NCBI GenBank assembly: GCA_002431865.1 | Contig: DJEI01000109.1 | Location: forward strand, 7,447-50,167 | Source: Lachnospiraceae bacterium UBA5902 | GTDB lineage: Bacteria; Bacillota; Clostridia; Lachnospirales; Lachnospiraceae | DNA length: 42,721 bases | Direction of reading: 5' to 3' | Shown: piece after piece, positions 15,487 through 23,906 of the stretch | How the letters are laid out: every line of letters begins with the position of its first letter | Position numbering within the stretch: the first letter of the stretch is position 1 | Made by a program: the position numbers and the translations under genes | Notes under the pieces: model-generated | Database searches by the model: none | The model's input: the letters and a program-made list of their open reading frames with translations, nothing else | Told to the model about the DNA's origin: nothing

Positions 15487-17034
15487 ATGAGAAAGAAAAC
15501 GACAAGGAGAATCCGACAGTCCATCGTAGCAGGTGTGGTCGGAGTGGTATGTATTTTGGGTTGTGGAAATCTGGAGGCTGCTTTTGCGGAGACAGCGACT
15601 GTGACAGATGCGACAGCGATGGATGCAACGGCAGGAGAGACATGCGATGATACTGACATCCAGTCTGCGGATATGATGTTTGTCGAAGATGCCGGTGTAC
15701 AGGCAGATGCAACGGGAACCGATGCAACAGAGATGGATGCTTATGATGAAATCAGTGGCGTGTCTGTCTTAAATGCTAACACGCAAAAAACACAGGTCAG
15801 TAATAAAAAATATGAGGGCGAATATCATATTGATTATATTCTGTCACATTACAGCTATTTTGTACAAAATGATCTGGATGGCGATTATGTAGCAGATACC
15901 GTCGGTGCAATCATGGTAGGAAATAAACTGAACCTGAAAAATACAGTGGGAAAGGTGAAAGCAGCGGCGTCCTATGCACGATACCTGATCGACCTTGTCG
16001 ATTATCATGCCGGTTCGTGGAATGATACAACAGGGGTTGATACGAACTTTTACTATACAGAAAGCTATGTGTCATACAAAGACTGGCTGACAAAACGTAT
16101 GGTAAAGGTGGCAGATGATTATATCAATATGGACGAAGCTTTTGGCGCCATCAGACAGGAATCGCAGGCGTTGGAGAAGGCCGGGCAGGCAGGCTATATG
16201 GAACAGGGAGATCTGATCATTGACTTTGCAGATTCTAAGACGATCACCGTCAGCGGGACAAATTTCTCAAATGCAAAACGTGTGATTCTGAAAAATGTAA
16301 CTGCGGAAGATATTTTCTCAAATGCCTATACAATCTCCATTTCCGGAGATGGGGATTATGCATTAGATACTGGTAAGATTGAAATTGGTGGAACTCCATT
16401 GAACAACAATTACTTCTTCAATCTGGCGAAAAACAGACCGGAAGGTGCACAGGACGGTCAGTATTACAGTGGTGGCTTTGGACTCGTCTGGAACTTCCCG
16501 GATGCTAAAAATATTACGGCAAGTTTTTTAACCGGACATATCATTGCACCATCTGGAAATGTGTCATTGATCGGTGGCAATCATGAAGGTCAGGTAATTG
16601 CACAGAATGTAAATGCAAGTTCGGAATCACATTTTTATCCATACAATATGACAACAACCGAGGCGGCAACGACAGAAACGACAACTACAGAAACTACGAC
16701 GACAGAGACAACAACCACGGAAGTTACGACAACAGAAATAACAACGACTGAGAGTACGACAACTGAAGTGACAACGACGGAAAGCACGACCACAGAAAAT
16801 GGAACAACAACCGAGGTAACTGCAACGACCGAAACTGCAACGACGCGAGCAGCCTTAATTGTGAATCCAAAGGCAAGCTCGACTTCCACACAGGTGCAGA
16901 CACCGGTAGTGGTAAGCAACGATACGGTAAAAACTGAAGATTCTATGGCACATGGCATCGTGATTACACTGCTGGTAGCATCTGGCGGAGGACTGCTGTT
17001 ATTTACAGCACTTCATGAACATAAAAAGAAATAA
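15487..17034 (+). CDS. Choice-of-anchor A family surface protein with Thr/Glu stalk and C-terminal membrane anchor
   Basis: A secreted, cell-surface protein of 515 residues. It has a signal peptide (basic RKKTTRRIR, a hydrophobic core, cut near AAFA-ET at about 34), then a choice-of-anchor A domain (about 105-385) recognisable from its end: VWNFPDAKNITASF, GHIIAPSGNVSL and GNHEGQVIAQNV. A low-complexity stalk of TTTE units (about 388-456) follows, and finally a membrane helix (about 490-509) with a basic EHKKK tail. There is no LPXTG motif, so it is probably membrane-anchored rather than sortase-linked. The start at 15487 is the one that gives a proper signal peptide, with GGGAG 8 bases upstream, although that site lies in the terminator stem. 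Adhesion is a guess; the family has no defined biochemical role. Confidence 0.85.
   Translation: MRKKTTRRIRQSIVAGVVGVVCILGCGNLEAAFAETATVTDATAMDATAGETCDDTDIQSADMMFVEDAGVQADATGTDATEMDAYDEISGVSVLNANTQKTQVSNKKYEGEYHIDYILSHYSYFVQNDLDGDYVADTVGAIMVGNKLNLKNTVGKVKAAASYARYLIDLVDYHAGSWNDTTGVDTNFYYTESYVSYKDWLTKRMVKVADDYINMDEAFGAIRQESQALEKAGQAGYMEQGDLIIDFADSKTITVSGTNFSNAKRVILKNVTAEDIFSNAYTISISGDGDYALDTGKIEIGGTPLNNNYFFNLAKNRPEGAQDGQYYSGGFGLVWNFPDAKNITASFLTGHIIAPSGNVSLIGGNHEGQVIAQNVNASSESHFYPYNMTTTEAATTETTTTETTTTETTTTEVTTTEITTTESTTTEVTTTESTTTENGTTTEVTATTETATTRAALIVNPKASSTSTQVQTPVVVSNDTVKTEDSMAHGIVITLLVASGGGLLLFTALHEHKKK
16648..16855 (+). repeat. Thr/Glu codon repeat encoding the surface-protein stalk
   Basis: About 17 imperfect 12-base units encode Thr-Thr-Thr-Glu variants (Glu followed by Thr, Val, Ile, Ser). 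Synonymous codons vary freely (ACA, ACG, ACT, ACC; GAA, GAG), so the protein pattern is conserved more than the DNA. A shorter, looser stretch of the same kind lies at about 8660-8820. Confidence 0.85.
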
Positions 17035-17076
17035 TCTGCATATAAGTAGTTATAAGAAATAACGGATGCGTAATAT

Positions 17077-18663
17077 ATGCAGATTATAAGACGATATCTG
17101 GCAGGAATCATAGTGGTAGTCTGTCTGCTTTCTTCTGTATTTCCGATGCAGAGCAGGCAGGCTGCCGTTTATCTGCCCATGCAGGCAAATACAGAGATGG
17201 AAAAGCGGGCGTGCTGGATCTCCTATATCGATATGGAATCGGAATTATCGGACAAAAGTGAGGCTGCTTTCCGTGCGAAGGTGCATGCCATGTATGAAAA
17301 CGTGAAAACATATGGTTTAAATACAGTGATCGTACATGCGCGGGCAATGGGAGATGCTTTTTATCCATCCGAATATTTTCCGTATTCGGAATATATGTCC
17401 AAAACCAGGACTTATCCGGGCTATGACCCATATGAGATCATGGTAACTGTGGCGCATGAGGAGGGACTGCACTTTGAGGCGTGGATCAATCCGTACCGGC
17501 TGTCACTGGGGGAGGAAACAACGGCTAGCTTTGAACATACGCCTTTTTATGCGCAATATCGGTCTATGATACTTGAATATCAGGGGCAAAATGGTACATG
17601 TCTGGTGTTAGATCCGCAAAGTGTGGAGGCGCAGCAGTTAGTTGTAAACCAGGTGGAGGAAATTCTGGAGCGTTATCCGGTGGATGGCATTCATTTTGAT
17701 GACTATTTCTTTGTCGACGGCATGCAGGATGCGCTGCAGCAGGAAGAAAAAATGCAGGCAGTAAATGCGCTTGTACAGAAGATATACCAGACGGTCAAAC
17801 AGAAATGTCCAGACTGTGAGTTCGGAATCAGTCCGGCGGGAAATCCGGATTATGCACGAAGTCAGGGGGCAGATGTTGACACGTGGCTTTCACAGGAAGG
17901 ATATGTGGATTATGTGATGCCGCAGATTTACTGGACGGATCGCTACGTGGCAGATGGAGAAGAAGTTCCGATGTTTTCGAACCGGTGCGAGGTATGGCAG
18001 ACGCTGCACACGAACCCGAAGATTAAGCTGTATGTCGGGCTTGCACTCTACCGGGTGGGGGAAACCTCGGATGCCGATCTGGACTGGGCACTTCGCACGG
18101 ATAATCTGGCAACACAATGTGCACAGAGCTATGGTATGGGGTACGATGGATTTGCGTTGTTCCGATATGCTTATCTGAAGGAGACTGGTACACAGGTGGA
18201 GCTTCAGAATCTATATAGTTATCTCAAAAAACAGGCTGGTATTCTGACCTCTGAAGTGGATGCCGGCATCGTATATACGGTTCATATGCAGACCTTTGGC
18301 TGGCAGGAAGCGAAAATGGACGGCATTGTGGCAGGATATACAAAACAGGAAAAGTCCATCGAAGCGGTGCGCATCCAGCTTGGCGCATATGCACCGAAAG
18401 GAAATGCCCGGTATGCGGTGGAGACGGTGCAGGGACAAAGTCCGTGGTGTAAGGATGGCGAACAGGCGGGCTGTGTCGGACAGAAGGAACCGCTGATTGG
18501 AATCCGAATCAATCTCACAGGAGGAATCTCAGATTCTTATGATATTTTGTACCGCGTTTATGTGTCGGCACAGGGCTGGACGGACTGGGGAAAGAATGGC
18601 ACGTATACCGGAGGCGGTGAGATACAGGCATTGCAGGTAAAACTTGTAAAAAAGGCGGAATAG
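17077..18663 (+). CDS. Secreted GHL10 (DUF187) glycoside-hydrolase-like protein with C-terminal ChW repeats
   Basis: A 528-residue exported protein. It has a signal peptide (about 1-29), a GHL10 domain (about 38-350) with typical blocks KRACWISYIDME, GLNTVIVHARAMGDAFYPS, GLHFEAWINPYR, VDGIHFDDYFF and DYVMPQIYW, and two C-terminal ChW (clostridial hydrophobic with conserved Trp) repeats: VHMQTFGWQEAKMDG (about 408) and RVYVSAQGWTDWGKNG (about 490). GHL10 proteins are glycosidase-like, with suggested cell-wall or polysaccharide substrates; ChW repeats are thought to attach proteins to the clostridial surface. No strong ribosome site precedes the ATG. It follows the surface-protein gene by 42 bases on the same strand, possibly co-expressed. 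Confidence 0.87.
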   Translation: MQIIRRYLAGIIVVVCLLSSVFPMQSRQAAVYLPMQANTEMEKRACWISYIDMESELSDKSEAAFRAKVHAMYENVKTYGLNTVIVHARAMGDAFYPSEYFPYSEYMSKTRTYPGYDPYEIMVTVAHEEGLHFEAWINPYRLSLGEETTASFEHTPFYAQYRSMILEYQGQNGTCLVLDPQSVEAQQLVVNQVEEILERYPVDGIHFDDYFFVDGMQDALQQEEKMQAVNALVQKIYQTVKQKCPDCEFGISPAGNPDYARSQGADVDTWLSQEGYVDYVMPQIYWTDRYVADGEEVPMFSNRCEVWQTLHTNPKIKLYVGLALYRVGETSDADLDWALRTDNLATQCAQSYGMGYDGFALFRYAYLKETGTQVELQNLYSYLKKQAGILTSEVDAGIVYTVHMQTFGWQEAKMDGIVAGYTKQEKSIEAVRIQLGAYAPKGNARYAVETVQGQSPWCKDGEQAGCVGQKEPLIGIRINLTGGISDSYDILYRVYVSAQGWTDWGKNGTYTGGGEIQALQVKLVKKAE

Positions 18664-18667
18664 GTAC

Positions 18668-18695
18668 TTGCAAAACAATAAAAACATGTTATAAT
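18668..18695 (+). promoter_or_regulatory. Promoter of the rimP-nusA-infB operon
   Basis: TTGCAA (18668-18673) and a perfect TATAAT (18690-18695) are 16 bases apart, with TGT in front of the -10 forming an extended -10. It begins five bases after the stop codon of the preceding gene. Confidence 0.8.
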
Positions 18696-18721
18696 ATATA
18701 AGGCTTGAATACAGATGACGC

Positions 18722-18753
18722 AGAGTGGGTTATAAAACCCACTCTTTGTTTTT
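18722..18753 (+). terminator. Terminator-like hairpin in the rimP leader (probable attenuator)
   Basis: A perfect 10-bp stem, AGAGTGGGTT (18722-18731) with AACCCACTCT (18736-18745) and loop ATAA, is followed by TTGTTTTT. It lies about 20 bases downstream of the predicted transcription start and 30 bases upstream of the rimP start, so it can act as a conditional terminator of the operon as well as stop readthrough from the upstream gene. In Bacillus subtilis NusA is reported to control its own operon through termination in the leader; a similar loop here is inference. Confidence 0.8.
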
Positions 18754-18784
18754 GAAAAGACAAAATGTCAGAAAGGTGGCAGAC

Positions 18785-19249
18785 GTGAAAAAACAGGAAA
18801 TTGAACAGCACTGCACAGAACTTGTGACTCCGATCATCGAAGAGCATGGGTATGAGCTGGTGGATGTAGAGTATGTAAAGGAAGGCTCTGATTATTATCT
18901 GCGTGTGTATGCGGACAAGGAAGGCGGCATCAACATTGATGACTGTGTCCTGATCAGCCGGAGCTTAGAGGAAAAACTGGATGCTGCGGACCGGATGACA
19001 GACCCATATATTTTGGAAGTAAGCTCACCGGGACTTACACGACCGCTCAAGAAGGACAAGGATTTCAAACGGAACCTTGGCAAGAAGGTGGAGGTAAAGC
19101 TTTACCGTGCGGTGGATGGCAGTAAGGAATTCGAGGCGGTTTTGACTGGATATACCGATTCGACGATTACATTGCAGCTCGATCCGGCAGAGGAACCAAA
19201 AGAATTTTCAAGAAACGATATTTCTATGATAAGATTGGCATTTGAGTAG
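18785..19249 (+). CDS. rimP: Ribosome maturation factor RimP
   Basis: RimP is needed for maturation of the 30S subunit, and its gene nearly always precedes nusA. The 154-residue protein shows the N-terminal alpha/beta domain (YELVDVEYVKEGSDYYLRVY) and the signature DPYILEVSSPGLTRPLKKDKDF near residue 77 (cited here in part: LEVSSPGLTRPL), then the small Sm-like C-terminal barrel. I chose GTG 18785, behind AAAGGTGG; longer in-frame starts would run into the leader hairpin and are unlikely. The stop overlaps an AGGAGG that could serve a tiny ORF downstream. Confidence 0.94.
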   Translation: MKKQEIEQHCTELVTPIIEEHGYELVDVEYVKEGSDYYLRVYADKEGGINIDDCVLISRSLEEKLDAADRMTDPYILEVSSPGLTRPLKKDKDFKRNLGKKVEVKLYRAVDGSKEFEAVLTGYTDSTITLQLDPAEEPKEFSRNDISMIRLAFE

Positions 19250-19347
19250 GAGGCCGCATATGTGCGAAGCACAATTCAGGATGTGACCGATGAACTGCCG
19301 CCGAACGGACGTGAGGGGGCGATACCATAAAAAAGGAGGATAAAAAA

Positions 19348-20508
19348 ATGTCAGAGATTATTGATGCTTTAAATCAATTAGAGCGCGAAAAAAGTGTCAG
19401 CAAGGAACTGGTGATGGAGGCGATTGAAAAATCACTGGTTGCAGCATGCGAGAAGGATTATGGAAAGAATGTACTTGTGGAAGCACATATGGATCGTGAG
19501 ACTGGTGCGATCACAGTTGTACGCAAGAAAGAAGTTGTAGAGGAAGTCGAGAATGACGAAAATCAGATTTCTCTGACAGAGGCAAAGGCAATGGATGACA
19601 AGTACGAGATCGGCGATTTCGTAGAGTATCCATTGGAGTCTATGGACTTTGGACGTATGGCAGCACAGAAGGCAAGAAGCATTATCATCCAGAACATCAA
19701 AGAGGGTGAGCGCGATGCAATCTACGAGCGTTTTGCCTGCAAGGAGCATGACATTGTAAACGGTGTGGTACAGCGTTTCGTAGACAATACGATCTATATC
19801 AGCCTCGATGAGAAGACAGAGACCAGACTCAAGGAAAATGAGCAGGTTAAATCAGAGCATTACAAGGTTGGTGACCATATCAAGCTGTATGTGGTTGAAG
19901 TTAAGAAGCCAGAGAAGAAAGAAAACAAGCGCAAGGACGGCAAGGATAAGAAGAACAATACAGGTATCAACATCCACGTATCCCGTACCCATCCAGAGCT
20001 TGTAAAGCGTTTGTTTGAAAATGAGATTGAAGAGATCCAGAATGGTGTTGTAGAGATCATGGGTATCTCCAGAGATGCAGGTTCCCGTTCGAAACTTGCG
20101 GTTCGTTCGTTAGATCCAAACGTTGATCCAGTTGGTGCCTGTGTTGGTATGGCAGGTGCGAGAGTCAACACAATCGTCGATGATTTAAAGGGCGAGAAGA
20201 TTGATGTTATCGCATGGGATGAAGATCCAGAGGTTTATATCAAGAATGCATTAAGCCCATCCGATGTAATCTGGGTACAGGCGTACACAGAGGAGCAGGA
20301 CGGAAAGCAGAAGAAGTGTGCAAGAGTTGTTGTACCGGACGATCAGCTTTCCCTTGCCATTGGTAAGGAAGGACAGAATGCAAGTCTGGCTGCAAAGCTG
20401 ACAGGCTATAAGATTGATATCAAGAGTGAGTCACAGGCACGTGATCTGGGTATGATTATAGATGATTATGACGATGATTATGCCGATGACTATGAAGATG
20501 AGGAGTAG
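19348..20508 (+). CDS. nusA: Transcription termination/antitermination factor NusA
   Basis: NusA binds RNA polymerase and nascent RNA, promoting pausing, intrinsic termination or antitermination. The 386 residues hold the N-terminal polymerase-binding domain (about 1-130), an S1 domain (about 136-205, VNGVVQRFVDNTIYISL) interrupted by a Lys-rich stretch (KKPEKKENKRKDGKDKKNN, about 188-206), and two KH domains (about 210-350) with VGACVGMAGARVNTI and AIGKEGQNASLAAKL. The acidic C-terminal repeats of proteobacterial NusA are missing, as is normal for Clostridia; there is only a short Asp/Tyr/Glu tail. GGAGG is 8 bases upstream of the ATG. Confidence 0.96.
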   Translation: MSEIIDALNQLEREKSVSKELVMEAIEKSLVAACEKDYGKNVLVEAHMDRETGAITVVRKKEVVEEVENDENQISLTEAKAMDDKYEIGDFVEYPLESMDFGRMAAQKARSIIIQNIKEGERDAIYERFACKEHDIVNGVVQRFVDNTIYISLDEKTETRLKENEQVKSEHYKVGDHIKLYVVEVKKPEKKENKRKDGKDKKNNTGINIHVSRTHPELVKRLFENEIEEIQNGVVEIMGISRDAGSRSKLAVRSLDPNVDPVGACVGMAGARVNTIVDDLKGEKIDVIAWDEDPEVYIKNALSPSDVIWVQAYTEEQDGKQKKCARVVVPDDQLSLAIGKEGQNASLAAKLTGYKIDIKSESQARDLGMIIDDYDDDYADDYEDEE

Positions 20509-20513
20509 ATAAC

Positions 20514-20771
20514 TTGGCAAAGCAGATACCACTTCGACAGTGTGTAGGCTGTCGGGAGATGAAACCAAAGACAGAGCTTGTCAGAGTCATTAAGACGCCG
20601 GAAGATGAGATATGTCTGGATAAGACCGGAAGAAAAAATGGACGAGGTGCTTACATCTGTCTGAATCAGGCGTGCCTGGAGAAAGCAAAAAAAACAAAAG
20701 CGCTGGAGCGTTCGCTGAAGACAGAAATTCCGGAAGAAATCTACCAGGCCATCGCAGAGGAGATGATATAG
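20514..20771 (+). CDS. rnpM: RnpM (YlxR), RNase P modulator
   Basis: YlxR-family proteins are small basic RNA-binding proteins; the Bacillus protein has been reported to bind RNase P RNA and modulate its activity, hence RnpM. The 85-residue product has the diagnostic PLRQCVGCREMKPKTELVRV (about 6-25) and GRKNGRGAYIC (about 40-50), with paired Cys residues. It starts at TTG 20514, with AGGAG (20501-20505) inside the end of nusA 8 bases upstream. It is the third gene of the conserved rimP operon. Confidence 0.93.
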   Translation: MAKQIPLRQCVGCREMKPKTELVRVIKTPEDEICLDKTGRKNGRGAYICLNQACLEKAKKTKALERSLKTEIPEEIYQAIAEEMI

Positions 20772-21080
20772 TTGGCACAAAATCAGAATCGTGCATTGTC
20801 TATGCTTTCAATCGCTGCAAAGGCAGGAAAAGTACAGAGCGGTGGTTTCCTGACCGAGAAAGCGATTCAGGATGGTATTGCATATTTCGTGATCATCGCG
20901 GAGAATGCATCGGGCAATACGCAGAAGAAATTCATGGATAAATGTAAGTATTACGAGATTCCGTATATGGTTGCGTTTGACAGCACCACGCTTGGCAGAC
21001 AGATAGGAAAACAGGAGCGGACGGTACTTGCAGTGACAGACGCAGGTCTGGCAAAACAGATTTCTGACAAGTTGGATTAG
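20772..21080 (+). CDS. ylxQ: L7Ae-family RNA-binding protein YlxQ
   Basis: YlxQ belongs to the L7Ae/L30e fold that binds kink-turn RNAs; its cellular target is not established. The 102-residue protein shows the family layout: RALSMLSIAAKAGKVQSGG at the N terminus, a central AYFVIIAENASGNTQKKF and a C-terminal AVTDAGLAKQI. The TTG start at 20772 directly follows the rnpM stop, with GAGGAG (20757-20762) 9 bases upstream, in rnpM coding sequence. Position between rnpM and infB is conserved in Firmicutes. Confidence 0.92.
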   Translation: MAQNQNRALSMLSIAAKAGKVQSGGFLTEKAIQDGIAYFVIIAENASGNTQKKFMDKCKYYEIPYMVAFDSTTLGRQIGKQERTVLAVTDAGLAKQISDKLD

Positions 21081-21102
21081 TTTAAGATTGGAGGTGTAAC
21101 CC

Positions 21103-23523
21103 ATGAGAGTACACGAGTTTGCAAAACAGTTGACAGCAGAACTTGGGAAAGAAGTAAAAAGCAGTCAGATTATTGATATATTAAGCGGTAAAAAAGAAGG
21201 GTTAAAAGCACAGAGCAGCATTGATGATGCAATGATGAAATTTGTGCGGGAGTCAGTGGGCGGAAACAAGCCGGCTGAGGCAAAGAAAGAAGAGCCGAAG
21301 AAGGCAGAGCCGAAGAAGGCAGAGCCAAAGAAGGAAGAAGGAAAGAAGGAAGCACCAAAGCAGGAGAACAAGAAGGTGCAGCCAAAGCCCAACAACAATT
21401 CTAATTCCGGAAATCAGAACAACCAGAATAAGAAGAACAATAATAACAACCAGAACCGTAACAACAATCGGGGTAAAAATAATAACAATAACGGAAATAA
21501 TCAGGGCAGAAATAACAACGGTAATAACAATAAGCAGAATAATAACCAGAACAATCAGGGCAAGAATAACAACAAGCCTGCAAACGGCAACAACCAGAAT
21601 GGTACCAAGCAGGAGAGCCGTGGTACAAATTTCCGGAATGCGGTAAGCAACAACCGAAACACAAGAAATAACAATAATAACAACCGGTTCAATAACAATA
21701 ATAACCGGAACAATAATAACAACAAGAATCATCAGCCGGCACCAAAGAAGCAGGAGCCGGTAGAACCAGTGATCAAGACGATCAAGCTGCCAGAGGTACT
21801 GACTGTCGGTGAGCTTGCAAGCAAGATCAAGGTGCCAGTGGCACAGCTGATCAAGAAGATGTTCATGGCAGGTAAGATGTACAACGTAAACTCTGACCTC
21901 CCATTTGATGAAGCAGCTGATATTGCACTCGAATATAACTTCATCGCCGAGGAAGAGGAAAAGGTTGATGTAATCGAGGAACTTCTTCGTGAGGAAGAAG
22001 AGGACGAGACAGATATGACTTCCAGACCACCGGTTGTCTGCGTTATGGGACACGTTGATCATGGTAAGACATCGCTGCTTGATGCAATCCGGAATTCCGA
22101 TGTAACGGCTGGCGAGGCTGGCGGTATCACACAGCATATCGGTGCATCCGTAGTCTCTATCAATGGTCAGAAAATCACATTCTTAGATACACCGGGACAT
22201 GAGGCATTTACAGCGATGCGTATGCGTGGTGCACAGTCTACAGATATTGCAATCCTTGTAGTTGCAGCCGATGATGGAGTTATGCCACAGACCGTAGAGG
22301 CTATCAACCATGCGAAGGCAGCCGGCATCGAGATCATCGTTGCAATCAATAAGATCGATAAGGAAAGTGCGAATATCGATCGTGTAAAGCAGGAACTGAT
22401 GGAATACGAGCTTGTACCAGAAGACTGGGGTGGTTCGACAATCTTCTGTCCGGTATCTGCACATACAAAGGAAGGTATTGATAACCTTCTGGAGATGATC
22501 ATTCTGACCGCTGAGATTCTGGAGCTTAAAGCAAACAAGAACCGGAAGGCACGTGGTATTGTTATCGAGGCACAGCTTGACAAGGGACGTGGCTCTGTTG
22601 CAACCATTCTGGTACAGAAGGGTACATTGCATGTGGGCGACTGTCTGGCAATCGGTGATGTGCATGGTAAGGTACGTGCAATGTTCGACGATAAGGGACG
22701 CAAGGTGAAAGAGGCAACTCCATCTATGCCGGTTGAGGTACTTGGTTTAAATGGTGTTCCAAATTCCGGTGAGATTGTAATTGCTACAGAAAATGAGAAG
22801 GAAGCACGTACGATTTCCGAGGCATTTATCAACCGTGGCAAGGAGAAACTGATCGCAGATACAAAGCAGCGTATGTCTCTCGATGACCTTTACAACCGGA
22901 TTCAGGAAGGCAATGTGAAGGATCTGAACCTCATCATCAAGGCAGATGTACAGGGCTCCGTAGAGGCGGTCAAGCAGAGTCTGCTCAAGCTTTCCAACGG
23001 GGAAGTGGCAGTTAAATGTATCCACTCCGGTGTTGGTGCAATCAATGAGAGTGACGTAATTCTTGCTTCTGCAAGTAATGCAATCATCATTGGATTTAAT
23101 ATTCGTCCGGACAATCAGGCGAAGGAAGTTGCAGAGCGTGAGAAGGTTGATATCCGTCTGTATCGTGTCATCTACAATGCGATCGAGGATATTGAGAGTG
23201 CGATGAAAGGTATGCTTGATCCAATCTTCGAGGAGAAGGTGATCGGTCATGCAGAGGTTCGTCAGACTTACAAGGCTTCCGGCGTTGGTACAATCGCTGG
23301 TTCATATGTATTAGACGGTACGATCCAGAGAAACTGCAAGGTTCGTATCAGCCGTGAAGGCGAGCAGATCTTCGAGGGTGAACTTGCATCTCTGAAGCGT
23401 TTCAAGGATGATGTAAAGGAAGTTAAGACAGGATTTGAATGTGGTCTTGTTATGGATGGATTCAATGATATCAAGGAAGGAGATATCATTGAGGCATATA
23501 TTATGGTTGAGGTACCAAGATAG
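21103..23523 (+). CDS. infB: Translation initiation factor IF-2 with long Asn-rich linker
   Basis: IF-2 is the GTPase that places initiator tRNA in the ribosomal P site. The 806 residues contain an N-terminal IF2N subdomain (1 to about 50), a Lys/Glu/Pro repeat block (about 60-95, KKAEP units), an extreme Asn/Gln/Arg-rich stretch (about 96-211), a second IF2N region (about 228-280) and the GTPase: GHVDHGKTS (G1, about 316), DTPGHEAF (G3), NKID (G4) and SAHTKEG (G5), followed by the EF-Tu-like domain II, IF2 domain III and the C-terminal fMet-tRNA-binding domain. GTPase and C-terminal parts look fully normal. A GGAGG precedes the ATG. Confidence 0.97.
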   Translation: MRVHEFAKQLTAELGKEVKSSQIIDILSGKKEGLKAQSSIDDAMMKFVRESVGGNKPAEAKKEEPKKAEPKKAEPKKEEGKKEAPKQENKKVQPKPNNNSNSGNQNNQNKKNNNNNQNRNNNRGKNNNNNGNNQGRNNNGNNNKQNNNQNNQGKNNNKPANGNNQNGTKQESRGTNFRNAVSNNRNTRNNNNNNRFNNNNNRNNNNNKNHQPAPKKQEPVEPVIKTIKLPEVLTVGELASKIKVPVAQLIKKMFMAGKMYNVNSDLPFDEAADIALEYNFIAEEEEKVDVIEELLREEEEDETDMTSRPPVVCVMGHVDHGKTSLLDAIRNSDVTAGEAGGITQHIGASVVSINGQKITFLDTPGHEAFTAMRMRGAQSTDIAILVVAADDGVMPQTVEAINHAKAAGIEIIVAINKIDKESANIDRVKQELMEYELVPEDWGGSTIFCPVSAHTKEGIDNLLEMIILTAEILELKANKNRKARGIVIEAQLDKGRGSVATILVQKGTLHVGDCLAIGDVHGKVRAMFDDKGRKVKEATPSMPVEVLGLNGVPNSGEIVIATENEKEARTISEAFINRGKEKLIADTKQRMSLDDLYNRIQEGNVKDLNLIIKADVQGSVEAVKQSLLKLSNGEVAVKCIHSGVGAINESDVILASASNAIIIGFNIRPDNQAKEVAEREKVDIRLYRVIYNAIEDIESAMKGMLDPIFEEKVIGHAEVRQTYKASGVGTIAGSYVLDGTIQRNCKVRISREGEQIFEGELASLKRFKDDVKEVKTGFECGLVMDGFNDIKEGDIIEAYIMVEVPR
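21388..21735 (+). repeat. Asn-rich low-complexity coding segment in infB
   Basis: About 115 codons are dominated by AAC and AAT with scattered Gln, Arg, Lys and Gly. Runs of three to six Asn are broken irregularly. The DNA strand is very A-rich with almost no T in places; the two Asn codons alternate, which argues for selection on the amino acids and against recent slippage of a single triplet. Confidence 0.85.
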
Positions 23524-23525
23524 AA

Positions 23526-23906
23526 ATGAGAAAAACAAGTCATAAATCACAGCGGATCAATGGGGAAGTCCAGAAAGAGCTTTCACGGATCATTCGGATG
23601 GAATTAAAGGATCCGCGTATCAATCCCATGACATCGGTAACGGATGTCATGGTGACACAGGATTTGAAATATTGTAAAGTATATATCAGTGTATTAGGCG
23701 ATGCAGAGTCTGGCGCAGAGACATTAAAGGGCTTGGAGCAGGCGAGTGGATTTATCCGCCGCGAACTGGCACGAGCGATCAATCTCCGAAATACACCGGA
23801 GCTTACGTTTGTGTTGGACACATCGATCGAGTACGGAAATTATATGTCCAAGCGTATCGATGAGGTAATCAAAGAGGATCAGAGTAAGCAGAATGATGAA
23901 GAGTGA
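23526..23906 (+). CDS. rbfA: Ribosome-binding factor A
   Basis: RbfA is a KH-like protein that binds 30S precursors and helps process the 5' end of 16S rRNA. The 126-residue protein begins MRKTSHKSQRINGEVQKELS and contains LKDPRINPMTSVTDVMVTQDLKY and the C-terminal LRNTPELTFVLDTSIEYG (both long motifs typical of the family). It follows infB by two bases and overlaps the next gene by 14 bases, so translation of the three is coupled. Confidence 0.96.
   Translation: MRKTSHKSQRINGEVQKELSRIIRMELKDPRINPMTSVTDVMVTQDLKYCKVYISVLGDAESGAETLKGLEQASGFIRRELARAINLRNTPELTFVLDTSIEYGNYMSKRIDEVIKEDQSKQNDEE

Noticed and set aside
16648..16855. Possible CRISPR-like or minisatellite array
   Set aside because: Units are 12 bases without spacers, remain in frame and vary at synonymous positions; this is a coding stalk, not an array of repeats and spacers.
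16635..16958. Val/Ser-rich minus-strand frame at the surface-protein stalk
   Set aside because: It is the antisense reading of the Thr/Glu repeat, so its regularity comes from the repeat.
21253..22137. Long open frame on the minus strand across infB
   Set aside because: It is the complement of the Asn-rich and Lys/Glu-rich coding region, where few stops arise on the opposite strand; it has Val/Ile runs without domain pattern and no ribosome site.
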